A stretch of DNA of 46,276 nucleotides, taken from NCBI GenBank assembly GCA_028713995.1, contig JAQTNF010000023.1, forward strand, positions 1 to 46,276, given 5' to 3'. The stretch is from Deltaproteobacteria bacterium. Lineage in GTDB: Bacteria; Myxococcota_A; Polyangia; JAAYKL01. The notes under the pieces were generated by a model. The model saw nothing but the letters and a program-made list of their open reading frames with translations. It did not search any database and was not told the origin of the DNA. Made by a program: the position numbers and the translations under genes. Positions 17,263-26,028 of the stretch are shown one piece after another (positions within the stretch are counted from its first letter, which is position 1; each line of letters begins with the position of its first letter).

Positions 17263-17904
17263 GTGCGCAAGTGTATTCCAGCGATTCTCGTTTCCGTGGC
17301 CCTGGTGGCCGCCGGGGCCCACGAGACCCGGGCCGCCGGGCACAGGCGCGTCAAACGGCACGCGGCCATCGGCAAGCTGGCCGAAACCCTGGGCATGGGC
17401 ACGCGCCTCGCGGCCACGCTCCTGCTCAACGGCGGGTTCCCGGATGACTGGCTCGCGGCCGCGGGAGGCACGCAGACGCCCGACCATCTGGCCTGGCCCG
17501 TGCCCGGACACCGCCTGGGCCGGGGGTTCGGCTCGAACAACGGCGAGCACCTGGCCGTGGACGTCACGGCGCCCCGCGGTACGCCCGTGCTGTGCATGGC
17601 GCACGGTATCGTGGGCTACGCCGGCAACGAGATCAACGGGTACGGCAACACGGTGCTCGTGCTGCACCCGGGCGGGTGGGTCACCCTTTACGCCCATCTC
17701 GACACGTTCCGGGTCGAGGCCGGGGAAAAGGTCTCGGAGCGGCAGGTCCTCGGCGCCGTCGGGAAAACCGGCATCACCCGGGGCTTTCATCTGCACTTCT
17801 CTCTCCACGTTCGCGGCAAGGCCGTGGATCCCATGCGCTACATGTTGAGCGCGCCCGAACGGAACGCCGCTTTGTCCATGCTTCTGGTGCATCGCTCTTC
17901 CTGA
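17263..17904 (+). CDS. Secreted M23 (LytM-like) metallopeptidase
   Basis: A 213-residue exported protein. After a signal peptide (about residues 1-25) and a basic segment comes a LytM domain with GEHLAVDVTAPRGTPV (the H-x-x-x-D zinc ligands), YAHLDTF, and FHLHFSLHVRG (the H-x-H block), plus VDPMRYM at the end. All usual zinc ligands are present, so it should be an active peptidoglycan endopeptidase in the periplasm. The GTG at 17263 gives a proper signal peptide; TTG at 17224 would add 13 residues and lies inside a TTGACA box. The RBS is weak. Confidence 0.8.
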   Translation: MRKCIPAILVSVALVAAGAHETRAAGHRRVKRHAAIGKLAETLGMGTRLAATLLLNGGFPDDWLAAAGGTQTPDHLAWPVPGHRLGRGFGSNNGEHLAVDVTAPRGTPVLCMAHGIVGYAGNEINGYGNTVLVLHPGGWVTLYAHLDTFRVEAGEKVSERQVLGAVGKTGITRGFHLHFSLHVRGKAVDPMRYMLSAPERNAALSMLLVHRSS

Positions 17905-17977
17905 ATCCGTGAAATCGGAGTAGTCTACATTTCTGGACACCGTCCACGAACGTAGATCGCCCTTTCCGGAGGATTCG

Positions 17978-20900
17978 GTGAACGAACGATATATATCCGT
18001 TCGACCTTTGGGGCGCGGCGGCCAGTCCGACGTGCTCCTGGTGCGCGACCTCAAACGGCAGGGCCGCCTCCTGGCGCTCAAGCGCGTCCCTTCGACCGAA
18101 GCGGATCTGTCCGACCTGACCCTGGAGTTCACGCGCCTCGCCCGGCTGCGGCATCCGAACCTGGCGCGCGCCTACGATTTCGGTTTCGACGAAGAAGGCG
18201 CGTACTTCACGTCGGAGTTCGTGGACGGCCCGAACGTGATCTCCTGGGCGAAAACCGCGGGGGAGGCCGAAATCTGTCGGGCCATGGCCGCGGTGCTGCG
18301 CGCCCTGTCCATGATCCATGACCGGGGGCTGGTGCACGGAGACGTGAGCGCGGGCAACATCCTCGTAGCCAAAGGGCAGGACGGGTCGGTGCCCAAGCTC
18401 CTCGACCTGGGAGCCGCCCGGCGTCCCGGGCAGCCCGGCGGCGGCACGGCCGGCTTCGCGGCTCCGGAGGCCATCTCGGGCCGCGGCCTTCTGCCAGCTT
18501 CGGATCTCTACTCGTTCGGCGCGGTCCTGGCCCACGCCCTCTTCGGCCGTTCGGCCTTCGGTCACGGCGACGCCTCGGCCGTGACCATGCGCCAGCTCAA
18601 CCGGCAGATCGATCTGCCTGACGCGTCGGGCTCGCCCGTGGCCGGACTGTGCCGCGACCTGCTCGATCCGGATCCGTCGCGCCGCTGCCGCTCGGCCGCC
18701 GAGACCCTGGAGCGCCTGGCCGCTGCCACGGGCCTCGACCTGGCCGTGGGCCTCGGGGATCTGCGCGGCGGCGATCTGCCACCTCCGCTGGTCGTGGGTC
18801 GCGACGCGGAGATCGCGGCGCTGGCCGGCCTGGTCGACAGGCTCGACGATCCGGACGCGGAGCGCGTGGTGTGGATCGACGGCCCGCCGGGCAGCGGCCG
18901 AAGCGTGCTGCTCGAGGAGCTGTGGCGCGCGGGTCAGGTCGCGGGGCTGCGCGTGATCGGTCGGACCGGAGAGCCGCCGCGCCTCGGCGAGCTCGTTTCA
19001 GGCATGGTCCGCGAGTCGCCGGGCTCGTCGCTCGCTCCCGCGGCGCGCGCCGTCCTGTCTCCGTGGACGGGCGAGGCAACGGCGGAACCGGGCCGCGATG
19101 CTCCGTCTCCGTCGGCCGTGGGTTTCGCCGCAACCGAGGCCCTGGCCGCGACCTGCGCGACGAGGCCGATGATCGTCGTGATCGACGATTTCGAATCGGC
19201 CGATCCCCTGGCACAAGAGGTGGGCAGGAGCCTCGCGCGCGCCCTGGAGCGCGGGCGTTTCGGCCGCCCGCGGGCCCTCCTGGCTTTTTCCGGACGCCCC
19301 GGCGAGGGAGGCGCCGGACGCGATCTGCCCGGCGCGACGATCCGCATCGGTCCGCTCCCGCCCGCGGACACGACCAGGCTGGTGGGCTCCATGCTGTCGT
19401 GCGTCTCGTTTCCCGCGGACCTGGCCGAGGCCGTGCACCTGGGGTCCGGCGGTCTGCCCAAGGTGGCGCAGGAGCTGGTCCGCGGAGCCGCGGGCCCGGG
19501 CCACGGGGAAACAATCGCCGCGCGCGCCCGCGCGCTCGTGGCGGCGCAGGGTGAGCCGGCCCGCACGACGCTCGCGCTCCTCGCTCTCGCGCAGGACGGC
19601 GTTCCGGCGGCTCTGCTCGCGGAGGCGGCCGGGCTGACATCCGCGGAGGCCGAAGACATTGTCCGCTGCGGGCTCCTCACCGAGCTTGGCGAGCCGGGCG
19701 CGGAGAGGCTCAAGGTCGCGGCCGTGGCCGGCAAAGTGGCGCTCGACCTCGTTCCGTCGGAGACACTTGCTGCCGCGGCCGAACGCCTCGAGGTTCTGCT
19801 CGAGTCGCGCGGACATCTGGCCGCCGCCGCAGCTCTCCTCGCGCGCACCGGGAAGGTGGAGGCCGCGGGCCGCGTTTACGTCGAGCTGGCGCGCGCCTCG
19901 GCCGCTCGCGGAGACCTGGCCGGCGCGGCCGAGTGGTTCACGCGGGCCCTCGAGCCCCCGTCGTCGGAGGACGGCGGACGGGGACCGGTGGCTGCGCAGG
20001 CCGCTCGGGTATTCCGCGCTCTGGGCCGTTACGACCAGGCCCTTGCCGCGCTCGCCGCGGCCGGCGGGGACGAACGGGAGAGCGCGCTGCTGCGCGCCGA
20101 GATCCTGCTGGAGAGCGGTCGCCACCGGGAGGCGCACGACCTGGCGCGCGGGTCGTGGAAGGAGCGACCGTCGGACACGTCGTTCGCCGCGGTGGCCGCC
20201 GCGGCCGCGCTGCAGCTCGGCCAGCACGAGACGGCGCTTTCGTACGCGCGCGAGGCGCTCGAGGTCGCGGGGGCCGCGGGTGAGGCCTCGCCGAGGCTGG
20301 CCCACGTGGGCGGCCTGGCGTGCGTGTACCTGGGCCGGCTCGAAGAGTCGGCCTCGCTGTTCGCGCGTGCGGCGCGTGGGTTCGAGAAGGCGCACGATCG
20401 CCTGGGGCAGCTCAAGGTGGCGGCCGGGATGGGCATGCTGGCCACGCGGCAGGGCGCTCTCAACGAGGCCCGCTCCGCCTATGATCGGGCCGTGGCGCTC
20501 AGCCGCGAGTTGGGCGACCGCTCGCGCGAGGGCCTGCACCTCATGAACCGCGGCGCGGTGGCCCACTCGGCTGCGGACTTCGCCGCCGCGCTCGACGACT
20601 ATTCGGCCGCGCTCGATATTGCGACCGTGCTCGGCAACGCGTTCGGCCGCGCGCAGGCCGAGATCAGCCTGGCCGACCTGCTCTCCGACCTGGGCGACCA
20701 GCCCGCATCGTTGCGCCTCGCGACCATGGCCATGGAGCGCTGTCGCGCGCTCGGCCAGGAGCGCCTCGAGGTGCGCGGGCTGCTCACGGCCGGCGTGGCG
20801 GCCTTGCGGGCCGGCGATCCGGTGCGCGCGGAAGGGCGCCTCAAGGAAGCGCGCCGCAGGTTCGCGGCGGCCGGGGACGACATGGGCCGCGTGGGAGCCG

Positions 20901-22903
20901 AGCTGCGCCTCGCGGAGCTCGCCTTCGTCCGCGGGGATCTTGCGGGCGCGGCGCAGCGCGCGGTCGTCATCCGTCGCGAGGCCGAGGGCAAGGAGCTGAC
21001 GCGCGTGGCGGCGTCGGCCGCGATCCTCGGGGCGCGCGCCCTATCCGAAGGCGCGGACGACCACGCTGCGGCGCTCGCATTGCTCGACGACGCGGCGTCC
21101 CTGCCCGGTCGCGAGGGCTCGCCCGACGACGCGTGGCGGTTCGAGCTCGCCCGTTCGCAGGTTCTCGGCCGCGCCGGGCGCAGGACCGAGTCCGAGGCCG
21201 CGCGCGCCGAGGCCGAGAGGGGCTTTGCGGCCGTGCTCGCCAAGGTGCCTGGGCGCTTTCTCGAGGCGTTCTGCCGGCAAGAGGAGGCGGCAGACCTTCC
21301 TTGCGTGGCCTCTCGCGGCGAGACGTCGCCCGACGCCGACCGCCGCGCCCGCGACCTCGAGCTGCTCGTGGAGATCAACCGCGAGCTGACGCGCGAGCTC
21401 GATCCCAAGCGCCTGCTCTCCCTCATCATGGAGCGCGCGGTGGAGCTCACGGGCGCGGAGCGCGGCATGGTGGTGCTCCCGCGCGAGGGTTCTCTCGTGC
21501 CCGCCGTGTGCCACCGCCTCTCCGACGAAATCGAGCTCGGCTTCAGCCGCTCCGTGGCCGAGCAGGTGGTCTCCGAGGGCCGGGCGCTTTTGGCCGTGGA
21601 CGCGCTCGATGACGACCGCTTTCGCTCCTTTAAGAGCGTGAGCGCCCACGGGCTGCGGTCGATCCTGTGCGTGCCGCTCTCCATCCGGCGCAAGGTGGTG
21701 GGCGCCGTGTACCTGGACAGCCGCCTGCGCTCGGGCGTGTTCACCGATGCGGACCGCAGGCTCCTCGAGGCCTTCGGCTCGCAGGCGGCCATCGCGCTCG
21801 AGACCGCGCGCCTCGTGTCCGAGAACTCGCGCCGCTGCGAGGATCTCGAGCGGGCCAACGCCGAGATCCGCGCCCTCACGACCAAGCTCGAGCGGCGCCT
21901 CGAGACCAACGAGGCGGCCCTGCGCCGCGTGGGCGCCCTGCTCACGCGCGCCCAGGCCGAGCAGGCGCGCGACCTGCTCAGCCGCGGCATCGTGGGCACG
22001 TCGCCGGCCATGGCGAGGGTCCTTTCTCTCGTGGACCGCATCGCGCTCGCCGACGTGCCGGTGCACGTGTTCGGCGAGTCGGGCACGGGCAAGGACCTCG
22101 TGGCGCGAGCCATCCACGCGCGCTCCGAGCGGTTCGAAAAGCCGTTCGTGGCGGTCAACTGCGGCGCCCTGCCGCAACACCTGCTCGCGAGCGAGCTGTT
22201 CGGTCACTTGAGGGGCTCGTTCACGGGCGCGTTCCAGGACCGCCCGGGCCTGTTCCGGCTCGCCGACGGGGGGACGTTGTTCCTCGACGAGGTTGCGGAC
22301 ATGGGCCCCGAGATGCAGGCGGCCCTGCTCCGCGTGCTCCAGGACGGCACGTTCCGGCCCGTGGGCGGCGGCGACGAGGAGTCGGCCGACGTGCGCGTCG
22401 TGTCGGCGGCGAACCGCCAGCTCGCCCTGGAGGTCAAGGCCGGCCGCTTCCGCGAGGATCTCTTCTACCGGCTGCACGTGGTGGGCATCGAGGTGCCGCC
22501 CTTGCGCGACCGCCGCGAGGACATCCCGCTCCTCGCCGAGTTCTTCGCCGCGCGCCACGCCCAGGGCGACCCGCCGTCGTTCTCCAGGGAGGCCCTTGAG
22601 GTTCTCTCGGCCGCGCCGTGGCCCGGAAACGTGCGCGAGCTCGAGAACGAGGTGCAACGGGCCATCGCGATGCGCGTCCCCGGCAGCTCCATCATGCCCG
22701 CGGACCTCTCGCCGCGATTGCGCGAATGCGCGGGCGACGGCGCGGGCCCCGAGCCCGGGGCGCTCAAGGAGCGCGTGGCGGCTTTCGAGCTCTCGGCCAT
22801 CCGCCGGGTGCTCTCCGAGTGCGGCGGCAACACCACCAGGGCCGCCAAGCAGCTCGGCATGAGCCGCGCCGGGCTCTACAAGAAGCTCGGCCGCCGCGAG
22901 TGA
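17978..22903 (+). CDS. Ser/Thr kinase-AAA-TPR-GAF-sigma54 activator fusion
   Basis: A 1641-residue multidomain regulator. Residues 1-270 are a Hanks-type kinase: glycine loop LGRGGQSDV, Lys35, a catalytic loop reading HGDVSAGN (His120, Asp122, Asn127) and a DLG in place of DFG (Asp143). An STAND-like ATPase follows with WIDGPPGSGRS near residue 302, then TPR-like helices to about 1050. A GAF domain covers about 1140-1290. The AAA+ sigma-54 interaction module has GESGTGKD near 1367, LFGHLRGSFTGAFQ and TLFLDEVADMGPEMQ. A Fis-type HTH (GGNTTRAAKQLGMSRAGLY) ends the protein. Such fusions are typical of myxobacteria-like genomes and would activate sigma-54 promoters in response to signals bound by GAF/TPR. 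The GAFTGA loop reads GSFTGA. GTG start after CCGGAGGA. Confidence 0.92.
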   Translation: MNERYISVRPLGRGGQSDVLLVRDLKRQGRLLALKRVPSTEADLSDLTLEFTRLARLRHPNLARAYDFGFDEEGAYFTSEFVDGPNVISWAKTAGEAEICRAMAAVLRALSMIHDRGLVHGDVSAGNILVAKGQDGSVPKLLDLGAARRPGQPGGGTAGFAAPEAISGRGLLPASDLYSFGAVLAHALFGRSAFGHGDASAVTMRQLNRQIDLPDASGSPVAGLCRDLLDPDPSRRCRSAAETLERLAAATGLDLAVGLGDLRGGDLPPPLVVGRDAEIAALAGLVDRLDDPDAERVVWIDGPPGSGRSVLLEELWRAGQVAGLRVIGRTGEPPRLGELVSGMVRESPGSSLAPAARAVLSPWTGEATAEPGRDAPSPSAVGFAATEALAATCATRPMIVVIDDFESADPLAQEVGRSLARALERGRFGRPRALLAFSGRPGEGGAGRDLPGATIRIGPLPPADTTRLVGSMLSCVSFPADLAEAVHLGSGGLPKVAQELVRGAAGPGHGETIAARARALVAAQGEPARTTLALLALAQDGVPAALLAEAAGLTSAEAEDIVRCGLLTELGEPGAERLKVAAVAGKVALDLVPSETLAAAAERLEVLLESRGHLAAAAALLARTGKVEAAGRVYVELARASAARGDLAGAAEWFTRALEPPSSEDGGRGPVAAQAARVFRALGRYDQALAALAAAGGDERESALLRAEILLESGRHREAHDLARGSWKERPSDTSFAAVAAAAALQLGQHETALSYAREALEVAGAAGEASPRLAHVGGLACVYLGRLEESASLFARAARGFEKAHDRLGQLKVAAGMGMLATRQGALNEARSAYDRAVALSRELGDRSREGLHLMNRGAVAHSAADFAAALDDYSAALDIATVLGNAFGRAQAEISLADLLSDLGDQPASLRLATMAMERCRALGQERLEVRGLLTAGVAALRAGDPVRAEGRLKEARRRFAAAGDDMGRVGAELRLAELAFVRGDLAGAAQRAVVIRREAEGKELTRVAASAAILGARALSEGADDHAAALALLDDAASLPGREGSPDDAWRFELARSQVLGRAGRRTESEAARAEAERGFAAVLAKVPGRFLEAFCRQEEAADLPCVASRGETSPDADRRARDLELLVEINRELTRELDPKRLLSLIMERAVELTGAERGMVVLPREGSLVPAVCHRLSDEIELGFSRSVAEQVVSEGRALLAVDALDDDRFRSFKSVSAHGLRSILCVPLSIRRKVVGAVYLDSRLRSGVFTDADRRLLEAFGSQAAIALETARLVSENSRRCEDLERANAEIRALTTKLERRLETNEAALRRVGALLTRAQAEQARDLLSRGIVGTSPAMARVLSLVDRIALADVPVHVFGESGTGKDLVARAIHARSERFEKPFVAVNCGALPQHLLASELFGHLRGSFTGAFQDRPGLFRLADGGTLFLDEVADMGPEMQAALLRVLQDGTFRPVGGGDEESADVRVVSAANRQLALEVKAGRFREDLFYRLHVVGIEVPPLRDRREDIPLLAEFFAARHAQGDPPSFSREALEVLSAAPWPGNVRELENEVQRAIAMRVPGSSIMPADLSPRLRECAGDGAGPEPGALKERVAAFELSAIRRVLSECGGNTTRAAKQLGMSRAGLYKKLGRRE

Positions 22904-22984
22904 GCGTTCGTGTGTTGTGCACCACGTCCTTGGTGACTATATTTGCGAAAATTCGAACCTGATCCCGAAGAGGAGGAGCGCGCA

Positions 22985-23398
22985 ATGGTCGTATCGGACA
23001 GGCCGAGGGCTCCCGTCGCCCGCGGGAGGATCCTGGTGGTGGACGACGAGGAGCTCATCCGCAGGACCATGGTGCGCCTGTTCGGACGGGAGCACGAGGT
23101 GATCTGCGCGGACTCGGGGCAGGCGGGCCGGGCCATCCTGGAACAGGATCCGTCATTCGATGTCATCTTGTGCGACCTGATGATGCCGGAGATGACCGGC
23201 ATGGATCTGCATGCGTGGCTGGCAAAGTACGACCCGGCGCTCGCCGCACGGATCGTGTTCATGACAGGAGGCGCTTTCACGCCCCGGGCGTCCGCGTACC
23301 TGGCAGGTTCGAGCAACCCCAAGATCGGGAAGCCGTTCGATCCCGCCGACGTCAAGAAGCTCGTGTCGAAGCTGATCGCTCCGAAGAGCAGGTCGTAG
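22985..23398 (+). CDS. Stand-alone response-regulator receiver protein
   Basis: A 137-residue protein consisting of a CheY-like receiver domain. The acidic pocket VVDDEE, the phospho-acceptor in ILCDLMMPEMTGM, the Thr in FMTGG and the Lys in IGKPFD are all present, so it should be phosphorylated by a histidine kinase. There is no output domain. It lies about 80 bp after the kinase/sigma-54 activator on the same strand and may form part of that signalling path; no histidine kinase is in the window. ATG at 22985 follows GAGGAGGAG. Its stop is 1 bp from the stop of the convergent transporter gene. Confidence 0.88.
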   Translation: MVVSDRPRAPVARGRILVVDDEELIRRTMVRLFGREHEVICADSGQAGRAILEQDPSFDVILCDLMMPEMTGMDLHAWLAKYDPALAARIVFMTGGAFTPRASAYLAGSSNPKIGKPFDPADVKKLVSKLIAPKSRS

Positions 23399-23399
23399 A

Positions 23400-24278
23400 T
23401 CACCGCCTCTGCGCGCGGGCCGCGTCCAGCACGAGCAGCGCCACCGATCCCGAGATGAGCGCGTAGCCGACGATCGTGTTCGGGGTCACGCGCTCGCCCC
23501 ACGCGAAAAAGGCAACGGTCCCGGCGAAGAGCGGCTCTGACAGGGTGGCGACCGAGATGCGGCTCGCGTCCATGTGGCGCAGGGCGTTGTTGAAGGACGT
23601 GTGCCCGATCACGGTCGGGAGCACGGCCATGAGCGAAAAGCACACCCAGGTCTGCGCGCCGTAACCCGCGAAGGGCAGGCCGAGGACCGCCATGCACGCG
23701 AAGCTCGCGAGCGCCGCCACGCCGTAGACGCCCGTGACGTACACGGACGTGTCGAGCATGCCGCGCAGCCTCTTGCCGATGAGGAAGTAGACCGTGAACA
23801 GGGCCGAGCACACGAGCGCGAGGAGGTCGCCGGGCACATGGTCCGGCCGCAGGCTGAGGTCCCCGCCGCCGATGACGGCCACGCCCACGAGCCCCAACCC
23901 GATGGAGGCGAAAATCTTGCGGGAGAGGCGCTCGCCGTAGATGAACCAGGCCGCCGTGGCCGTGATGATGGGGTTCACCGCGTAGAACGTGGAGGCGTTG
24001 GCCACGGTGGTGAGCTGCACCGCGGCGGTCCAGGCCACGAGGTGCGCGGCGAGCGCCATGCCCGCGAGCACGAGCAGCACGAGATCCTTGGCTCTGAGCG
24101 CGGCCAGGGCAACGAGGTCGCGACCGGCGAGCGGCGCGAGGATGAGCGTGGCGAGGCCGAGCCTGAAGGCCACGATGGCGACCGGATGCGCGTCGCCCAG
24201 GCGGATGATGTTTCCGGACTGGCTCGCGGCCACGAGGCCCACGGCGAGGAACAGGTACACCTGGCGCGGAACGGGCAT
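23400..24278 (-). CDS. EamA/DMT-family transporter
   Basis: A 292-residue inner-membrane protein with ten hydrophobic segments in two EamA repeats (for example LFLAVGLVAASQSGNIIR and STFYAVNPIITATAAWFIYGE, then SRISVATLSEPLFAGTVAFFA). This is the drug/metabolite transporter superfamily, and the conserved short helix ending with a Glu in each repeat (YGERL, WGERV) is visible. Substrate unknown. It is divergent from the RiPP-like operon, with about 185 bp between the starts, so it could export that product; this is only positional inference. Confidence 0.85.
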   Translation of the reverse strand: MPVPRQVYLFLAVGLVAASQSGNIIRLGDAHPVAIVAFRLGLATLILAPLAGRDLVALAALRAKDLVLLVLAGMALAAHLVAWTAAVQLTTVANASTFYAVNPIITATAAWFIYGERLSRKIFASIGLGLVGVAVIGGGDLSLRPDHVPGDLLALVCSALFTVYFLIGKRLRGMLDTSVYVTGVYGVAALASFACMAVLGLPFAGYGAQTWVCFSLMAVLPTVIGHTSFNNALRHMDASRISVATLSEPLFAGTVAFFAWGERVTPNTIVGYALISGSVALLVLDAARAQRR

Positions 24279-24358
24279 GGGCTCTTCGACCGCACCCGAA
24301 GGGGCCTGTCAAGCCCATGACCCCCGATACCGCCCCGGCTGGAATGTGAGGGAACAAA

Positions 24359-24379
24359 TGTGACAAAAAACAAGTCACA
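24359..24379. promoter_or_regulatory. Inverted repeat upstream of RiPP-like operon
   Basis: TGTGAC at 24359-24364 and GTCACA at 24374-24379 form a 6-bp perfect inverted repeat with an A-rich 9-base centre. It lies 25 bp upstream of the TATAAT box, an operator-like position. The half-sites resemble CRP sites but the spacing (TGTGA-N11-TCACA) is wider than the CRP standard N6, so the regulator is unknown. Confidence 0.35.
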
Positions 24380-24403
24380 ATCCTTCCAGGGGCACAATTG
24401 AGT

Positions 24404-24409
24404 TATAAT
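24404..24409 (+). promoter_or_regulatory. Consensus -10 box (TATAAT) for RiPP-like operon
   Basis: A perfect TATAAT in an AT-rich island inside high-GC DNA, about 55 bp before the GTG start of the PqqD-like gene. The -35 position at the usual 17-bp spacing reads TCCTTC, a poor match, which suggests dependence on an activator, possibly at the inverted repeat just upstream. Confidence 0.5.
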
Positions 24410-24419
24410 GTTTTAATAG

Positions 24420-24437
24420 GGGTGCAAACCCGCACCC
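24420..24437 (+). other. Leader hairpin of RiPP-like operon
   Basis: GGGTGC at 24420-24425 pairs with GCACCC at 24432-24437 around a 6-base loop. If transcription starts about 7 bp after the TATAAT, this hairpin would form right at the 5' end of the mRNA, where it could protect the message. No U-tract follows. Confidence 0.3.
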
Positions 24438-24464
24438 TTATGATGGCGATTTTCGAGGTGGTGA

Positions 24465-24770
24465 GTGGCCTCTGTCCGCACACAAGGGGTGCGATACGCG
24501 AAGGAGACCTCCGTCGCCTGGCGTCGCATCGCCGACGAGGTCGTGATCGTGCCGATCGGCCGGCCGGCAAACCGCCTCGACAGCATCTACGTCCTCAATG
24601 AGGTGGCGGCGCGCGCGTGGGAGCTCCTCGAGCGCGGGACCTCGATATCGGGTCTGGCGAGCGCCATCTGCGAGGAGTTCGAGGTCGAGCCCGACGAGGC
24701 CGAGGCCGACCTCGCCGATTTGCTCGCGGAGCTGGAGCAGGTCGGCGCGGTCACGAAGGCCGCGCCATGA
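24465..24770 (+). CDS. PqqD-like RiPP recognition element protein
   Basis: A 101-residue protein with the PqqD fold: a beta-hairpin region (VAWRRIADEVVIVPI), the strongly conserved YVLNEVAARAWELLERG helix, SISGLASAICEEFEVEP and a final helix DLADLLAELEQVGAV. PqqD proteins bind the leader peptide of a ribosomal precursor and present it to a radical SAM enzyme, as PqqD does for PqqA and PqqE. The GTG at 24465 follows GAGGTGG. The stop overlaps the radical SAM start by 4 bp, so it is the first gene of the four-gene operon. Confidence 0.87.
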   Translation: MASVRTQGVRYAKETSVAWRRIADEVVIVPIGRPANRLDSIYVLNEVAARAWELLERGTSISGLASAICEEFEVEPDEAEADLADLLAELEQVGAVTKAAP

Positions 24771-25864
24771 GCTGCATCGCGCAGGACGCCGACTACGGCG
24801 CGGTGAGCGAGCGCCTGCGCGCCAAGGCCACGGCCGGCCGCATCCCGGTGAGCGGCTCGTTCGAGCTGACCGAGCGCTGCAACCTCTCGTGCGCGCACTG
24901 CTACATCAACCGGCCCGTGGACGACGCAACGGCCCTCGCCGAGGAGATGACGCGCGACGAGGTCTTCGCGATCTTCGACAAGCTCGCCCATGCGGGCTGC
25001 CTGTGGCTCGCGTTCACGGGCGGCGAGCCCATGGTCCGGCCCGACTTCGCCGATATCTACTCCAGGGCCCGCGAGCTCGGCTTCCTCGTCTCGGTCTTCA
25101 CGAACGCCACGCTCGTGACGCCCCGGATCGTCGCGCTCTTCACGCGCATGCCGCCCTTCACCGTGGAGGTCACGGTGTACGGCATCACGCGAGCGACTTG
25201 CGAGCGCGTGACCGGCGCGCCGGGGTCTTTCGACCGCTGCATGGACGGCGTCCGGCGGCTCGCGGACGCGGGCGTGCGGCTCGAGCTCAAGACCACGGTG
25301 TCCGTCCTCAACCAGGGGGATCTCGGTGCGATCCGACAGCTCGCCGCGGATCTGGGCGCGCTCTTCAGGTTCGAGCTGCTCCTCAACAACCGGCTCGACG
25401 GGACGCGGCAGGGCGGGCGGGTCGCGCTTTCCCCGCGCGAGATCGCCGAGATCGACCTCGCGGACGGGCGGGTGCGCGAGATCCGGCTCGCCGCCGCAAA
25501 TCGGCCGAGGGACACGGGACCGGGCAGCAACCTGTATACGTGCAGCGCCGGGATCCGCGCGTTCCACGTGGACGCACGGGGCAGGCTCATGCCGTGCATC
25601 ATGGTGCGCAGGCCCGCGTTCGACCTGCTCGCGGGCTCGTTCGCGGACGGCTTCGACGGTCCGATCCGCGATGCGGTGCGCGCCGTGCGAACGGCCCAAG
25701 CCCCGTGCGCCGGGTGCGAAGTGGCGTCCGTGTGCGACGCGTGTCCGGGGTGGGGGCTCATCGAGAAGGGCGATCCCGAGGCGGCCGTGGATTTCCTGTG
25801 TGAGGTGGCGCGCGAGCGCGGGCGCATGCTCGGCCTTGCCGGGAGCGACCGGAGGGTCCCGTGA
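24767..25864 (+). CDS. Radical SAM/SPASM peptide maturase
   Basis: A 365-residue radical SAM enzyme. The 4Fe-4S/SAM motif CNLSCAHC (Cys38, 42, 45) is followed by the SAM-binding GGEPM block. The C-terminal SPASM-type region carries further cysteines (YTCSAG, MPCIM, CAGCEVASVCDACPGW) that would bind auxiliary Fe-S clusters. This architecture is that of PqqE/AlbA-type enzymes that install C-C or C-S bonds in ribosomal peptides. The start ATG lies in the PqqD-like stop (ATGA, 24767-24770), which rejects a longer in-frame start. The stop overlaps the GTG of the precursor gene by 4 bp. The reaction on this precursor is unknown; a thioether is plausible because the peptide has cysteines. Confidence 0.92.
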   Translation: MSCIAQDADYGAVSERLRAKATAGRIPVSGSFELTERCNLSCAHCYINRPVDDATALAEEMTRDEVFAIFDKLAHAGCLWLAFTGGEPMVRPDFADIYSRARELGFLVSVFTNATLVTPRIVALFTRMPPFTVEVTVYGITRATCERVTGAPGSFDRCMDGVRRLADAGVRLELKTTVSVLNQGDLGAIRQLAADLGALFRFELLLNNRLDGTRQGGRVALSPREIAEIDLADGRVREIRLAAANRPRDTGPGSNLYTCSAGIRAFHVDARGRLMPCIMVRRPAFDLLAGSFADGFDGPIRDAVRAVRTAQAPCAGCEVASVCDACPGWGLIEKGDPEAAVDFLCEVARERGRMLGLAGSDRRVP

Positions 25865-26028
25865 CGGCGCAGCGGCGGGAAAGGGCGAAGCCCGCGGCCC
25901 GGCGTCCCTATGCGAAGCCGCGCGTGGAGCGCGTGCCCATCAAACCGGACGAGGCCCTGCTCGCGTGCGAGTGCAAGAACGTCCCTCACATTTGCGAGGG
26001 CGGCCCCGGTCGCAGGCCCCGATCATGA
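25861..26028 (+). CDS. Putative RiPP precursor peptide (55 aa, Cys-containing)
   Basis: A small GTG-start gene between the radical SAM and kinase genes, overlapping both by 4 bp (GTGA at 25861-25864, ATGA at 26025-26028). It encodes 55 residues. A basic leader (MTAQRRERAKPAARR) is followed by PYAKPRVERVPIKPDEALLA, with Tyr17 and Pro20 in a Y-x-x-P arrangement of the kind used by RRE proteins to bind leaders. The C-terminal core is CECKNVPHICEGGPGRRPRS, with Cys36, Cys38 and Cys45. The tail has several Gly, Pro and Arg residues and one terminal Ser. Size, position and composition fit a radical-SAM-modified precursor. There is no GG cleavage site directly before the first Cys, so the leader cleavage point is unknown. 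Gene reality rests on context. Confidence 0.75.
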   Translation: MTAQRRERAKPAARRPYAKPRVERVPIKPDEALLACECKNVPHICEGGPGRRPRS

